Source: Schistocerca nitens (taxonomy: Eukaryota > Arthropoda > Insecta > Orthoptera > Acrididae). From it: a stretch of DNA of 64,000 nucleotides. A model generated the notes under the pieces. The model was not told the origin of the DNA, searched no databases, and was given only the letters and a program-made list of their open reading frames with translations. Where the stretch lies: contig NC_064622.1 of assembly GCF_023898315.1 (NCBI RefSeq), positions 181,494,178-181,558,177 on the forward strand, read 5' to 3'. A program made the translations under genes and the position numbers. Positions 1 to 10,799 of the stretch are shown here, piece by piece (positions within the stretch are counted from its first letter, which is position 1; each line of letters opens with the position of its first letter).

Positions 1-523
1 ACAGGACTGTGCTTATACTGACACACAATATTTTGTTAGCGCAACGCAATCTGACTTTCAAAATTCCCTACAAAAGAATGGCCCTGACTAACATTAAACT
101 ATACCTTTCACAAATCACTTACCTCACAAAAATCTTCGCTGCTCAAGCTACTGCAATACAGCGAGCGCCACTACTGCCAGCTAAATAAAAGATTCAAACT
201 ATGGAAGGCACTAACTACTGATAGGGATAGTTAGCAAATGAAAGATATTAATAGAGAACAAAGAATGTATTTACCTTGATATCATCATATATATAGCAGT
301 TCATGACAAATTACAAAACTCCGCCATCTCTCTCCCCACATCCACCACTGCTGGCGGCTCACCTCCAACTGCGCAACGCTACATGCTGTTCACAGCCAGC
401 TGCCTAGCACTACAATGGCGAGTATTACAACAATGCAAAGCAGCCACAGACTGCATACAGCACAGCCAGTGATTTTCATACAGAGGTGGCGTTACCAAAA
501 AAAACCTAAACAGCCTACTTACA
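1..523 (-). mobile_element. LTR-like dispersed repeat, partial (runs off window start)
   Basis: The segment ends at 523 with CCTACTTACA, so on the minus strand it begins TGTAAGTAGG, a TG start as expected for an LTR. The other end lies outside the window. I recall this sequence as a very abundant grasshopper repeat, which I cannot verify here. The boundary is sharp because LINE endonuclease coding sequence on the minus strand starts immediately at 524. No coding region is supported; the open frame at 415-774 is incidental. Confidence 0.5.
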
Positions 524-1230
524 AGCTCGCGATGTCGGCATGTGTACCTGAACTATATTTGCCGGTGTTGGCTGCTGTCGATTCTGTTGAGAACAACCCT
601 ATCACTCTCTGCCATACCCTCCTATTCATAACGAATCCTACTCGCGTTATATCATTTTCCGCCGCTGTTGATATCACCCTATACTCACCTGACCACAAAT
701 CCTTGCATTCTTTCCATTTAACTTCACTGACCCCCACTATAACTAGATTGAACCTTTTCGTTTTCCATTCTTGATTTTCTACCTTTCCTACCATGATCAA
801 ACTTCTGACATTCCACGCCCCAACTCCAATAACGTTATTCTTTCAGTAGTTATTCATTCTTTTTCCTCTTGGCCACCTCCCCCATGGCTGTACCTTCCCG
901 GAAACCAGAAGGGGGAGTGTTCCGTAATCTCTTGTCAATGAACAATCATCATGATACTTTTTTCCCAGTTACAGGTCACATGCCCTGCGGATGCGCATCA
1001 TGTGTTTTTAATGCCATTGGTTTTCTGCCTTTAGGGGCAGTTTACCACCCCGTGAACCTCTGTTCGCTCCTACGCCCTCTTCGCCGCCAATGCTGATGAT
1101 TTTTATTCAGAATTTAAGCGGTGGTGGGGTTTGAACCAGGGACCGAGACCGGTTTGATTACTAATCAAAGATTTTACGCCTAGACCCCTTGACATAAAGT
1201 TATGAAATCTGGCAAGTGGCAAGGTTTCGC
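524..1230 (-). pseudogene. Non-LTR retrotransposon, AP-endonuclease domain relic
   Basis: Minus-strand translation of about 519-800 reads GVSEVKWKECKDLWSGEYRV, the SE[V/M]xW ... WSGxYRV signature of the apurinic endonuclease-like domain of RTE-type LINE proteins. Downstream the match continues in another frame as NIVQVHMPTS, so there is a frameshift near 560. The domain is then cut off by the LTR-like repeat at 523. The 850-1230 part is upstream LINE sequence or 5' flank and includes a tRNA-like B-box on the minus strand near 1130. In an intact element this enzyme nicks the target DNA to prime reverse transcription. The copy is dead. The left boundary is firm; the right boundary is approximate. 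Confidence 0.6.
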
Positions 1231-2465
1231 TGTATAAGCAAAGACAACAGTAAAACATTATGAATTTGTAATTAGATCACACGAAAAATTCTGTCATTGT
1301 TATCCGACTGTGGGTTTGTTCGTCAATATGTTAAGACCCCTTTTTCTCAGGAACCGTTAGATTGTGGAAATTTATGTCACTTACTTAGGTCTACAGTCTT
1401 TTGGTGGTGTAAAAATGTTAAGCTCCTAGCCAATAGAATCAGAAGATACTGTCATTTATGTCACACATTGTAATACTCGCAGACTCACTCACTCACTTCC
1501 CCCTGAAGTAGAATAATGAACTTCGGCAAGAAGAGAGAATCCACAGCCCAATAAAGGAAAAGAGTCAGAAAATCGTTAATCTGTAACTACATCGCACGAA
1601 AAAATTATTTCTTTTGTCATGTGCAATCCGAAAGTCTTGGAATTCCTGGGACCGATACCCTGCCAATTTCAGTTTCGACAACATGCAAAAATCGTGAGAT
1701 GCTCGATGCTCGTAGTGGATGAACTGTTTATATACATAATTAAGTTTATACAGAAGCTTCTGTGCGCGAGTTCTACTCGCACATGGCCAGTTTTTTAACT
1801 TATAATTGACACCATGCTTTGTGTATGTTGGAACCATGGAAGAGAGTTGCTTCTTGGTACACTTTTCAGACTTTCGCCTAACTGTCCAAGCGCTAGAAGT
1901 ACAATGTGCAGGTTGTCTCAAAAGGAATGGTCAATATTCGGGAACATGACCGGACCAATATTTCGAAGCAAAAATATCTAGTAAACATGGGATGTAAAAT
2001 GCACGCCTTAAAAGCTGTGGAACTTCCTCAAGTTCGATACTGTGAAACAAACCTCTTTTAGTGCAAACTCTTTGTCTTCCATATTCTGTGAGGAGGTGGT
2101 ATGAACCAAACCAAAAAAAAAATCCTTTAAGTGGACTGCAAAATGCATACCATAAGAGCTATGAGCACTTATTCAGTTGAAGCGATGTCTTTCGCTGTAG
2201 TGGAGAAGCACAAGGGCTCTTAAGGTGTGCGGAGCTCTAAGCCCATGTTTACTGGACCTTTTTCCTCCTTTTGGTCCATACTACCCCCTATCAAGACATG
2301 GAAAACAAAGATCTTGTAGTAGAAGATATTTCTTTCACAGTATCGAAGATGAAGATGTGCGCATGGGTCTTATGGAAAGCATCTTACAGCCAGTGTTTAC
2401 TTTTGCTTCAAGTTTCTGTCATACCTCTGAATACTGACCACTCCTCCTGACACACCTTGTATTTT
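1231..2465. repeat. Unclassified dispersed repeats
   Basis: Two blocks (about 1231-1800 and 1930-2465) resemble anonymous dispersed insect repeats by recall. The first reads on the minus strand and includes a TAACGGTTCCTGAGAAAAAG segment; the second ends near TCCTGACACACCTTGTA. Neither shows a protein domain. The 118-codon minus frame at 1565-1921 and the 70-codon frame at 2225-2437 match nothing I recognise. Classification is uncertain. Confidence 0.3.
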
Positions 2466-4351
2466 TTTTATTCCGATTTTAAATGATGACATTCAGTTTT
2501 CGTGTGCAGTTGTCTTTTTCTAAAATTGCAATAGTTCCCGCGGATTTTTTTTTTTCAAGAATGGAAACATCTTCAAGTGCAACGTCCTCATGTACCTAGG
2601 AACAAATATTTTATTGAAATTTAAAGCGTTGTAGTCTATAAATCTTGTCAGTACTGTTTGTAGCAGTCTATTTTTTTTTATTATCAGTTTAATACTCACC
2701 AATGATCAGCAAGTGGAATCAAGTTCGGCAGAAGAATGATCATAAACCGGTGCAAATTGAATACATTTTGAAGTAGAAGCTGTTGAGAACTAGCAGTAAT
2801 TTCCATTTTTAAGACGGGTAAAATTAAGACCTGAAAGAAACTCAGTTCATTTGCAAGTATCACGTATACCATGGTAAAAGACCTCCTTCTGTTTCAAGGT
2901 ACGAGACAGTGAACGGCTGACGAAGTATGGATGGCTTAACTGTTCATACTGTATATAACTGGATAATATACAGAATTTTACTCACGAAAAATTCTGTAAC
3001 TGAAGAATGAACAGCAGCTGTTAAATAACATAACATGTTATGTAACACTTAAGTGTGTAGAGGTAAAAATATTTACAATGTTGCTCATGACGCACTACAG
3101 CAATACCAACATAAATGGTCGAAACTACTTATAGCTGTTCCTAGAAGACATTATTTCATATGATTATAATATCAGTCAGTAGACAGAAGTACCGACCAAA
3201 AAACATCGTATGTTCCTAGCTAACTACCCTCTAGGTGCAACACTCTCCTCTGCTATAAACTGGTTCGGAAAAGTGACTGTTTGCGATACTCGTTTCCCAC
3301 TTGAGTAGTTGGATTTGAGAGTTTCATGAATGTAGTTGGATTGCTACAGGCCAATGATTAGCAACATAGAAGAGGTGACGAGTTTATCCCAGTCTCGCAA
3401 GTCAGTGGGAGGTTGGAGACTCTTATTTAGACTCATATGATAGTCTATTAGGGACCGCCAACACATGTTCAGGGGGAGTGTACGAAGCAAAACTGTTAAT
3501 TGTTAGAGTGCTTAGATTCTGGCCGCACTAAGAAAGCTCCGAGACGACAAACGAGAATTAAGGTTTCAAATTATTCTGTTAATATTCCCATTAATACTCA
3601 TTTTTGCTCTGCGACAGGATCAATATGAGAAGAGGAACAAAGAAATCATTACATTTTTGAAGCTTTTCGGTGTGTCGACGACAAAAAAAAGAAGAAAGAA
3701 AATGAGTAACGTCACTTGGTTTTGATAGTTGGAGGATCACAATGTATTTTTTCAGACCACCTAGTTCTACCAGTACGAAACTAAATGGTACTTAAAATGG
3801 CTTCCTAACGTTTAGTAGCATCGTGGTGGACGCAGCTACCCTAGCATTCGCTGATGTCGATGAAGAACGTCAGTGGCTGAATACTTGGAAATGTTAGCTT
3901 TCATATGTCTTGTGCAAAATCAGATTAAGCTTCAGTTTCCCTCAATGCGGCCAACATAGGTACGTAAGAGAGTAGGAATGTCGGATGGAACTCGGACTAA
4001 AGGAGCTGCAGCCAGGAGTCGCTGGTTTTTCGACCTGGCACGCCGCCTACGGCGACTGCCGTAACCGGAAACAAAGCTGCAAAGAACGCATTGTGCTGGA
4101 GTGCGTTTCGACGAAGTGAGCCATCGGCATGAGAGACAGCAGGGACAAAGAGCGGCGGAATGAAAGGCGCTGCGAGTCGGATGCGCATTTCCTCTTTAGT
4201 TGTCACTGCCGTTTTATCTGCACGTCTGTGAGTGAGTGTATGTGTACAGGAGCGTACGTGAGTATAATTTACAGTGGGACTAGCCTTGTCGACTGCGAAA
4301 AGAGGCATCGTATCAGAGATGGATTGGTCTGCCTAGGTCGGCTGTCTGAAT
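2466..4351. other. No feature recognised
   Basis: AT-rich sequence without a convincing frame, RNA gene or repeat boundary. Short open frames at 3997-4359 overlap on both strands and resemble no known protein. Confidence 0.5.
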
Positions 4352-4472
4352 TACACTGACGGAAAAAGATCGCATCACGAGGAAGGAATTATGCGACATA
4401 AATGAAAGTTGTTAGGCCTGTTTCTACATCTGAAAGAAGACGTCTAGTCAGTTTTGGTGGCACTCCAATAAT

Positions 4473-5260
4473 GTTGTTGTTGTTGCTGTGGTCTTCAGTC
4501 CTGATACTGGTTTGATGAAGCTCTCCATGTTACCCTATCCTGTGCAAGCTTCTTCATCTCCCAGTACTTACTGCAACCTACATCCTTCTGAATCCGCTTA
4601 GTGTATTCATCTCGTGGTCTCCCTCTACGATTTTTACGCATCACGCTGCCCTCCAAAGCTAAATTTTTGATCCCTTGATGACTCAGAACATGTCCTACCA
4701 ACCGGTCCCTTCTTCTTGTCAAGTTGTGCCAAAACTCCTCTTCTCCCCAATTCTATTCAATACCTCCTCATTAGTTATGTGATCTACCCATCTAATCTTC
4801 AGCATTTTTCTGTAGCACCACATTTCGAAAGCTTCTATTCTCTTCTTGTCCAAACTACTTATCGTCCATGTTTTACTTCCATACATGGCTACACTCCATA
4901 CAAATACTTTCAGAAACGACTTCCTGCCATTTAAATCCATACTCGATGTTAACAAATTTCTCTTCTTCAGAAACGCTTTTCTTGCCATTGCCAGTCTCCA
5001 TTTTATATCTTGTCTACTTCGACCATCAGCAGTTATTTTGCTCCTCAAAATAGCAAAACTCCTTCACTGCTTTAAGTGTCTCATTTCCTAATCTAATTCC
5101 CTTATCATCAACCGACTTAATTCGACTACATTCCATTATCCTCTTTTTCCTTTTGTTGATGTTCATCTTATATCCTCCTTTCAAGACACTGCCCATTCCG
5201 TTCAAATGTTCTTCCAAGTCCTTTGCGGTCTCTGACAGAATTACAATGTCATCGGCGAAC
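4473..5260 (-). mobile_element. 5'-truncated RTE-like LINE nested in the Tc1 element
   Basis: A 10-bp perfect target-site duplication, CTCCAATAAT, flanks it (4463-4472 and 5261-5270). The 3' end on the minus strand finishes in an AAC-type microsatellite tail (GTT repeats on the plus strand from 4473). The coding remnant reads from the RT catalytic box FADD (5248-5259) through the connection region to the C-terminus, with motifs MYGSKTWTISSLDKKRIEAF, EMWCYRKMLKIRWVDH and RRGRPRDEY. It lies in at least three frames (5217-5026, 5048-4719, 4722-4495), so it is a pseudogene. Truncation falls one base before the FADD phenylalanine codon. 5' truncation is typical of target-primed reverse transcription. 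Confidence 0.85.
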
Positions 5261-5384
5261 CTCCAATAATAGTGACGCTAATACTGCCAACATGCAAATT
5301 AGGTATGTTTTAAATACAAGTTGTAACACCCACGAACGTTATTTTAGTTTGAGCTTGTATGTGGTGAATTAACGTTAGTCAAGA

Positions 5385-6330
5385 ATGCCTTTAAGGCGAC
5401 AAAGGCGCCATTGCCAACAACTCACTGATTTTAGACGAGGCTGTGTAACAGGGCCACGAGAAAATGGATGTTTTTTCTACTATATTGCAGAAAGACTCGG
5501 CAGGAATGTAGGCAGTGTACATGATTGCTGGCAGCGGTGGTCACTAGAATGTGTAGTCGCAAGAAGACGAGGCACGCACAGTAACGTGGCACTACCAAGA
5601 GGGAAGACCTTCGTGTTCGGAGTATGGCTCTGGCGCATCGTACTGCATCTGCAGCAGCGATCTGAGAAGCAGTTGGCACCACAGTGAAACAACGGACTGT
5701 TATAAACTTCAAGGATAACTCCAAGGCAGAGGCCATGTAGCGTACATTCCACCAACCCCAGATCACCGCCATGTGGGCTCAAGCGAGAGCTCATTCGAGG
5801 GGAGGGAGTTGGTCTGCTACGTTTTCTGATGAAAGCTGGGTCTGTTTCGGTTCGTGTGACCGCAGTATGTTGGCTAGAAGGAGGCCGGCAAAGAACGAGT
5901 CTGCATGCTAGACATACGGGAGCATACTTGGAGTTTGGTCTGGGGTGCAATGTCGTATGACAACAGAAACACTCTCGTAGTTTTCCCACGCACCCTGACT
6001 GCAAATATGTGCGTCAGTCTGGTGATTAGACCTGTTGTGCTGCCATTCATGAACAGCATTCCAGAGAGTGTTTTCCAACAGGATAGCTCTCACCCATATA
6101 CTGCTGTTGTTACCAAACATTGTATACAGAGCGTCGACATGTTGCCTTGGCCTGCTCGATCACCAGATCTGATTTCCATCGAGCACAAATGGAACATCAT
6201 CGGACGACAACTCCAGCGTCATCGACAATCAGCATTAAATCTCCCTGTACTGACTGACCAAGTCCAACGTGGACGCAACTCCATCTCCCAAACTGACATC
6301 CGACACCTGTACAACAGAATGCAAGCATGA
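5385..6330 (+). pseudogene. Tc1-like transposase, frameshifted
   Basis: N-terminal helix-turn-helix segment at 5385-5687 (LTDFRRGCVTGPRENG ... GRNVGSVHDCWQRW). The first catalytic aspartate is in FSDESW near 5822-5840, in another frame. The C-terminal half is at 5905-6330 with VWGAMSY, FQQDSSHPY and WPARSPDLISIEH. The second D and third residue E are intact, with 32 residues between them against 34 in classical Tc1. At least two frameshifts and a stop near 5905 prevent a continuous protein. In a working element this enzyme would cut and paste the TIR-bounded unit in the nucleus. The start is taken at the ATG at 5385 by analogy with the intact copy at 36501. Confidence 0.8.
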
Positions 6331-6808
6331 TGGTATGCTTGCATTCAACTTTCTGATTGTTATACCGGTCATTAATGTACCAGTATTTCACATTTGAAAT
6401 GGCGTGTCCCACACTTACATTAACCTGTGATCTTGCGTTTTAATCACTTGTATAGGTTACCAAGATAAATGTATTCCCGAAATTTCATTACCCTACATTA
6501 ATTACTTTTTTGTTGTTGCGATTTTTTCCTCGAGTGTACCACATGTCTTTGATAGCTGTTTTACAATAATTATTCAGTGTACATTCGCTGTGTAAACACC
6601 CTTCTAAAACTAAAATAAATAGATACACAGAAATTAAAGCAGTAATCATATGATAACTGAACACCGTAACTTTATACTCAAATAGTGAGTTGACGAAATC
6701 TAAATTGATTGGTTAATATTCATACAAGTCTGATTATATAGCTAGAGATGTGAACAAGTCATCATGAAAGTATAGTTGGATTAGGAACTGCACGTTTATA
6801 TTTTATTT

Positions 6809-7757
6809 TTATTCATCGTGTGAAAGGTACAGAAATATCAAAATATATATGTTAAGTGTTGTCATAATTTTATACAAAAGAAGCCAAAAATTGGACACTT
6901 CAAGTGCATTTGATGTAGCTTTCATAAGGTCTTCCACGGTGTAGGTGGTTGGTGATGAGGAACACTGAAGAAAATGGCTGTTCGTCTGCTCAACGCCACA
7001 CTGGCATAGAACTGAGTCCACAGAGAAACCCCAAGTCAACAGATTGGTCTTGCATCTCGTTGTGTTTGATCGTAATCTATTGAGAGGCATCCATATTGAC
7101 CACTTCTCCGAGTGTCCACGGGGAAGTTCTTCCTTTGGAGCAATCCGTTCTCCCAAATACCGACATTCCTCCCTCCATCGCGAGATTCTTGCCGCATGTG
7201 GATTCTCGATGAGAGTGTCAGTAGTTGACAAGAAGGTCTTTCTTGATTTCAGCATAGGATGTGCGGGCTGACGACCATATATTGAATGGGCTTCCTTCGT
7301 TGTGGCCCTAGTTTTCTCATATCTCGCAGCTACCTCACGTCTGATTTCAGGATGAGCTATGCCAGCGAGGCAATGAAGTTTGTCCACCGGTGTAAGTCTT
7401 AAGCAACCCGTGATAATCCGGCAAGACTCATTTAGAGCCACATCTACATTCCTGGCATGACTGGACTTGTACCATACCGAACATGCATATTCAGCAGTGG
7501 AATATCACAGAGCAAGCGCGCTTGAGCACACAGTGCATGGATCAGCACCCCATGATGTACCTGTCAATTTTCGCACTATGTCATTTCTGGCTGCCACTTT
7601 CTGTTTGGTGTTTAGGCAATGCTTTTCATATATTAGCGCGCGATCCAGAGTTACTCCAAGATATTTGGGAATAGGATTATGTACGGGTACGATGCCTCCC
7701 CAGGATATATTTAAGGACCTATTTGCCTGTTTATTCTTCAGGTGGAAAGTGCGGGTC
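6809..7757 (-). pseudogene. Non-LTR retrotransposon ORF2 C-terminus
   Basis: Minus-strand reading starts abruptly at the hairpin edge (7757). It includes PKYLGVTLDRALIYEKHCLN, KVAARNDIVRKLTG, AEYACSVW, ALNESCRIITGCLRLTP and a cysteine/histidine cluster CQCGVEQTNSHFLQC. This is the post-RT region of a Jockey/CR1/I-type LINE; the exact clade is not decided. A TGA at 7505-7507 replaces the cysteine expected in the LALCYS motif, after which 210 codons stay open to 6809. The 5' part, with endonuclease and RT palm, is missing. No TSD was found. Confidence 0.75.
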
Positions 7758-7898
7758 TGAGACTTTACAAGCTCGTTTGTTTTATTTACTTAATTACAGA
7801 ACATCAGTATAAATGTCTGTCATATCAGGAGTATCAGAGACATTCATATTGATGTTCTGTAATTAAGTATATAAAACAAACAAGCTTGTATAGTCTCA
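7758..7898. mobile_element. Hairpin (MITE-like foldback), 141 bp
   Basis: Nearly the whole unit is an inverted repeat. TGAGACTTTACAAGC at the left mirrors GCTTGTATAGTCTCA at the right, and ACTTAATTACAGAACATCA mirrors TGATGTTCTGTAATTAAGT. The loop is about 30 bases. It has no coding capacity. It sits exactly between two minus-strand LINE fragments. A target duplication is not obvious. Confidence 0.75.
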
Positions 7899-7899
7899 G

Positions 7900-9640
7900 C
7901 TCGTTTTCTTTTTAAGTCATCAGTCTTCTGACCGGTTTGATCTGGTGGCCCGCCACGACTTCCTCTCCCTTGTCAACCCCTTCATCTGAGAATAACACTT
8001 GCAATCTACTTTCCTCATTTATTTGCTGGATGTATTCAAATCTCTGTCTTCCTCTAAGTTCTTGCCCTCTACAGCTTTCTCTAGTACCATGAAATTCATT
8101 CCCTGGTGTCTAAACAGTCGTCCTATCATCCTGTTCCTTCACCCTGCCAGTGTTTTCCACACATTACTTTCCACTCCAATTCTGCACAGAACTTCCTCAT
8201 TCCTTACTAAGTCAGTCACCTAATTTTCTACATTCATCTGCAGCACCACATCTCATAAGCTTCGATTCTCTTCTGTTGTGGTTTTCCCGCAATCCATGTT
8301 TCACCACCATACCATGCTGTACTCCAAATGTACATTCTCAGAATTTTCTTCCTCAAACTAAGCCCTATCGTTGATACTTCTCTTGGCCAGGTATGCCCTT
8401 TTTGCCCTTGCTAGTCTGCTATTAATGTTCTCCTTGCAGTCTTCGGAATTGTATGGATCATATTTTTCTGCAAGTCAGATGATATGTTGACAGCCTCATA
8501 TATCCTACACAACAACGTGAATAATCGTTTCACTGCCATTTCCTCCAATGACTGTAGAAATTTTGATGGAATGTTATCTATCCTCACTGTCTTATTTGCT
8601 CTTAAGTCCTCCAAAGCTCTCTTAGATTCTTATTCTGTTACTGGATCCCCTGTCTCATCTAAATCGACTCCTGTTTCTTCCTCTGTCACGTGAGACAAAT
8701 CGTTCCCCCTTAATAGAGGCCTTGAGTGTATTCTTTCCTCTTACCTGTTCTCTCCTCTGCATTTCACAGTGGAATTCCAGTTACACTCTTAATGTTAATA
8801 CCATAGCTTTTAATTTCACCTAAAGTTATTTTGACTTTGCTATATGCTGAATCAGTCCTTCCGACAATCATTTCTTTTTAGAATTCTTCAGATTTTTCAT
8901 GCAGCCATTTCGTCTTAGCTTCCTTGCACTTCCTATTTATTTCATTCCTCAGCGACTTGTATTTCTGTATTCGTAAATTCCCCTGAACATTTTTATACTT
9001 CCTCCTTTGTTCCATCAACTGAAGTATTACTCCTGTTACCCATGATTTCTTCGCAGTTACCTTTTTTGTACCTATGTTTTTCTATCCAACATCTGTGATT
9101 GTCCTTTTTAGGGATGTCCATTCCTCTTCAACTGCACTGCCTACTGAGCTATTCCTTATTGCTGTATCCATAGCCTCAGAGAACTTCAAACGTATCTCAG
9201 CATTCCTTATTACTTCCGTGTCCCACTTCTTTGTGTAATGATTGTTTCTGAACAATCTCTTAAACTTCAGCCCATTCCTTCACCACTACTACATTCTGAT
9301 GTGAGTAACTGCTTTTGGGTACGCCTTACAATCCAGTACCTAATTTCGAAATCTCTGTTTAACTACGATGTAATCTAACTGAAATCTTCCGTATCACCAG
9401 GCCTTTTCCAAGTATACCTCCTCCTCTTGCGATTCTTGAACATAGTATTCGCTAGTACTAGCTGAAATTTATTACAGAACTCAATTAGTCTCTCTCCTCT
9501 GTCTTTACCCGTCTCAAGCATTAATTCTCTTGTAACCTTTTCTTTTGCTCCTTTCCCTAGGATGTTGTAATTTATTATTTCGCGAAGCATAAAATTCTGT
9601 GAAGCAAACGATGAAACCATTAAACTGAAGGAAGGCCAAG
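7900..9640 (-). pseudogene. RTE-like LINE with internal deletion
   Basis: Read on the minus strand from 9640. Endonuclease C-terminal part at 9620-9375 (GERLIEFCNKFQLVLANTMF, RRRYTWKRPGD); then sequence without an open frame; then the RT N-terminal part at 8614-8411 (RIDNIPSKFLQSLEEMAVKR, YEAVNISSDLQKNMIHTIPK). Near 8436 the coding sense jumps directly to the post-RT region (NINSRLARAKRAYLAK ... ETWIAGKPQQKRIEAYEMWC). The palm with FADD is therefore absent. The 3' end is near 7905. The family resembles the nested LINE at 4473-5260 but is more decayed, with many stops and shifts. Confidence 0.7.
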
Positions 9641-10295
9641 ATTAGCTCTTGTCCTTCCGTTTCATCATTACATTTTCTACGAAGGAAAATGCGCAATAGG
9701 GAGATCCAGCAGACAGCGGCGAGATAGGGTTCACGGTGGTGCCTCGACCTTTTCCTTTTCTTTTTGTGAATGCCTTTTGTATATAACGAAGCATACTGCA
9801 GACAGACGAAACTGTGCGAGAAGCCTGCAGCAGTGTTAGAGTGAGAGCTTCAGAAATGAAGTTCGTTAGTCAGTGAAAGGCTGCACAAGTGAAGAAGAAT
9901 AAGGAATGTGAAAAAAAGAAAAAAATTTGGTGGGGGTGGGGGCAACCCTTAATTGAAAAAGTCCTCAAACGAAAGCAGAATTGGAAAGAACATGTACTGC
10001 GTATATCACCTCAGAGTCTCTCGACAAGCAATGGAATGCAATCCAACTGGAAGAAGGAGTGTGGCAAGGGCGAGGAAGAGATGTTGAGGCCTAACCTTGA
10101 ATTAGCATAACAATGAGAAGATGGTTAATATTATGCATTTAGCAGAAACTACAAAGTTATACCGTACATTACGATAAATACTCCAGAGTCCAATAAGCTC
10201 ATGCCTTTTAGCAGGAGTGGCCTTGCAATGGCAATAAAACACAATTGGAGAACGCTATGATTACGAATGAAATTATGAGTGTAGAGTCGTTATAG
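9641..10295. other. No feature recognised
   Basis: Purine-rich stretch around 9880-9960 and AT-rich sequence. The 73-codon frame at 9889 is low-complexity lysine-rich and not credible as a gene. Confidence 0.5.
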
Positions 10296-10305
10296 CAAGA
10301 GATGT

Positions 10306-10789
10306 CTGAAACTTCCTGGCAAATTAAAACTGTGTGCCGGACCGAAACTCGAACTCGGGACCTATGCCTTTTGTGCGCAAGTGTTCTACCATCTCAGCTA
10401 CTCAAGCAAGACTCACAAGTCGCCGTCACAGCTTCACTTCTGCCAGTACTTCGTCTCCTTCCTTCCAAACTTCACAAAAGCTTTTCTGCGAATCCTGCAG
10501 AACAGCATCCCACAGGCTGTGGTTAAGTCGTAATATCCTTTTTTCAGGAGTGCTAGTTCTGCAAGGTTCGGAGAAGAGCTTCTGTGAAGTTTGGAAGTTA
10601 GGAGACGAGGTACTGGCAGAATTGAAGCTGTGACGGCGGGGTTTCAGTGGTACTTGTTTAGCTAAGATGGTAGAGCACTTACCTGCGAAAGGCAAGATCC
10701 CGATTTCGAGTCTCGGTCCACCCCACAGTTTTTATCTGCCAGGAAGTTTCATATCAGTGCACACTCTGCTGCAGAGTTAAAATCTCATT
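10306..10789. mobile_element. Palindromic element with a tRNA-like head in each arm
   Basis: A 10-bp perfect duplication, CAAGAGATGT, flanks it (10296-10305 and 10790-10799). The ends are inverted: GAAACTTCCTGGCA near 10308 and TGCCAGGAAGTTTC at 10737-10750. Both arms contain tRNA-like sequence. On the plus strand the right arm reads TTTAGCTAAGATGGTAGAGC (A-box region), then GATTTCGAGTCTCGG (B-box); the left arm carries the same on the minus strand. Both tRNA-like units therefore point outward. The central part has further mirrored blocks (CTTCTGCCAGTACTTCGTCT against GACGAGGTACTGGCAGA). Open frames at 10302-10695 are by-products. The TSD length suggests LINE-driven insertion rather than a cut-and-paste transposase. 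Confidence 0.85.
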
Positions 10790-10799
10790 CAAGAGATGT

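Larger units (their letters stand above)
4354..6536 (+). mobile_element. Tc1-like DNA transposon with nested LINE
   Basis: Inverted ends: the left starts CACTGACGGAAAAAGATCGC and the right, read on the minus strand, starts CACTCGAGGAAAAAATCGCA. Both are flanked by TA (4352-4353 and 6537-6538), the invariant Tc1/mariner target duplication. Removing the nested LINE and one TSD copy (about 808 bp) leaves roughly 1.37 kb, normal for the superfamily. It carries a broken transposase reading on the plus strand. Edges are confident because TIRs and TA agree. Confidence 0.85.

Noticed and set aside
415..774. 119-codon plus-strand frame
   Set aside because: Runs antisense through the LINE endonuclease relic and across its junction with the LTR-like repeat.
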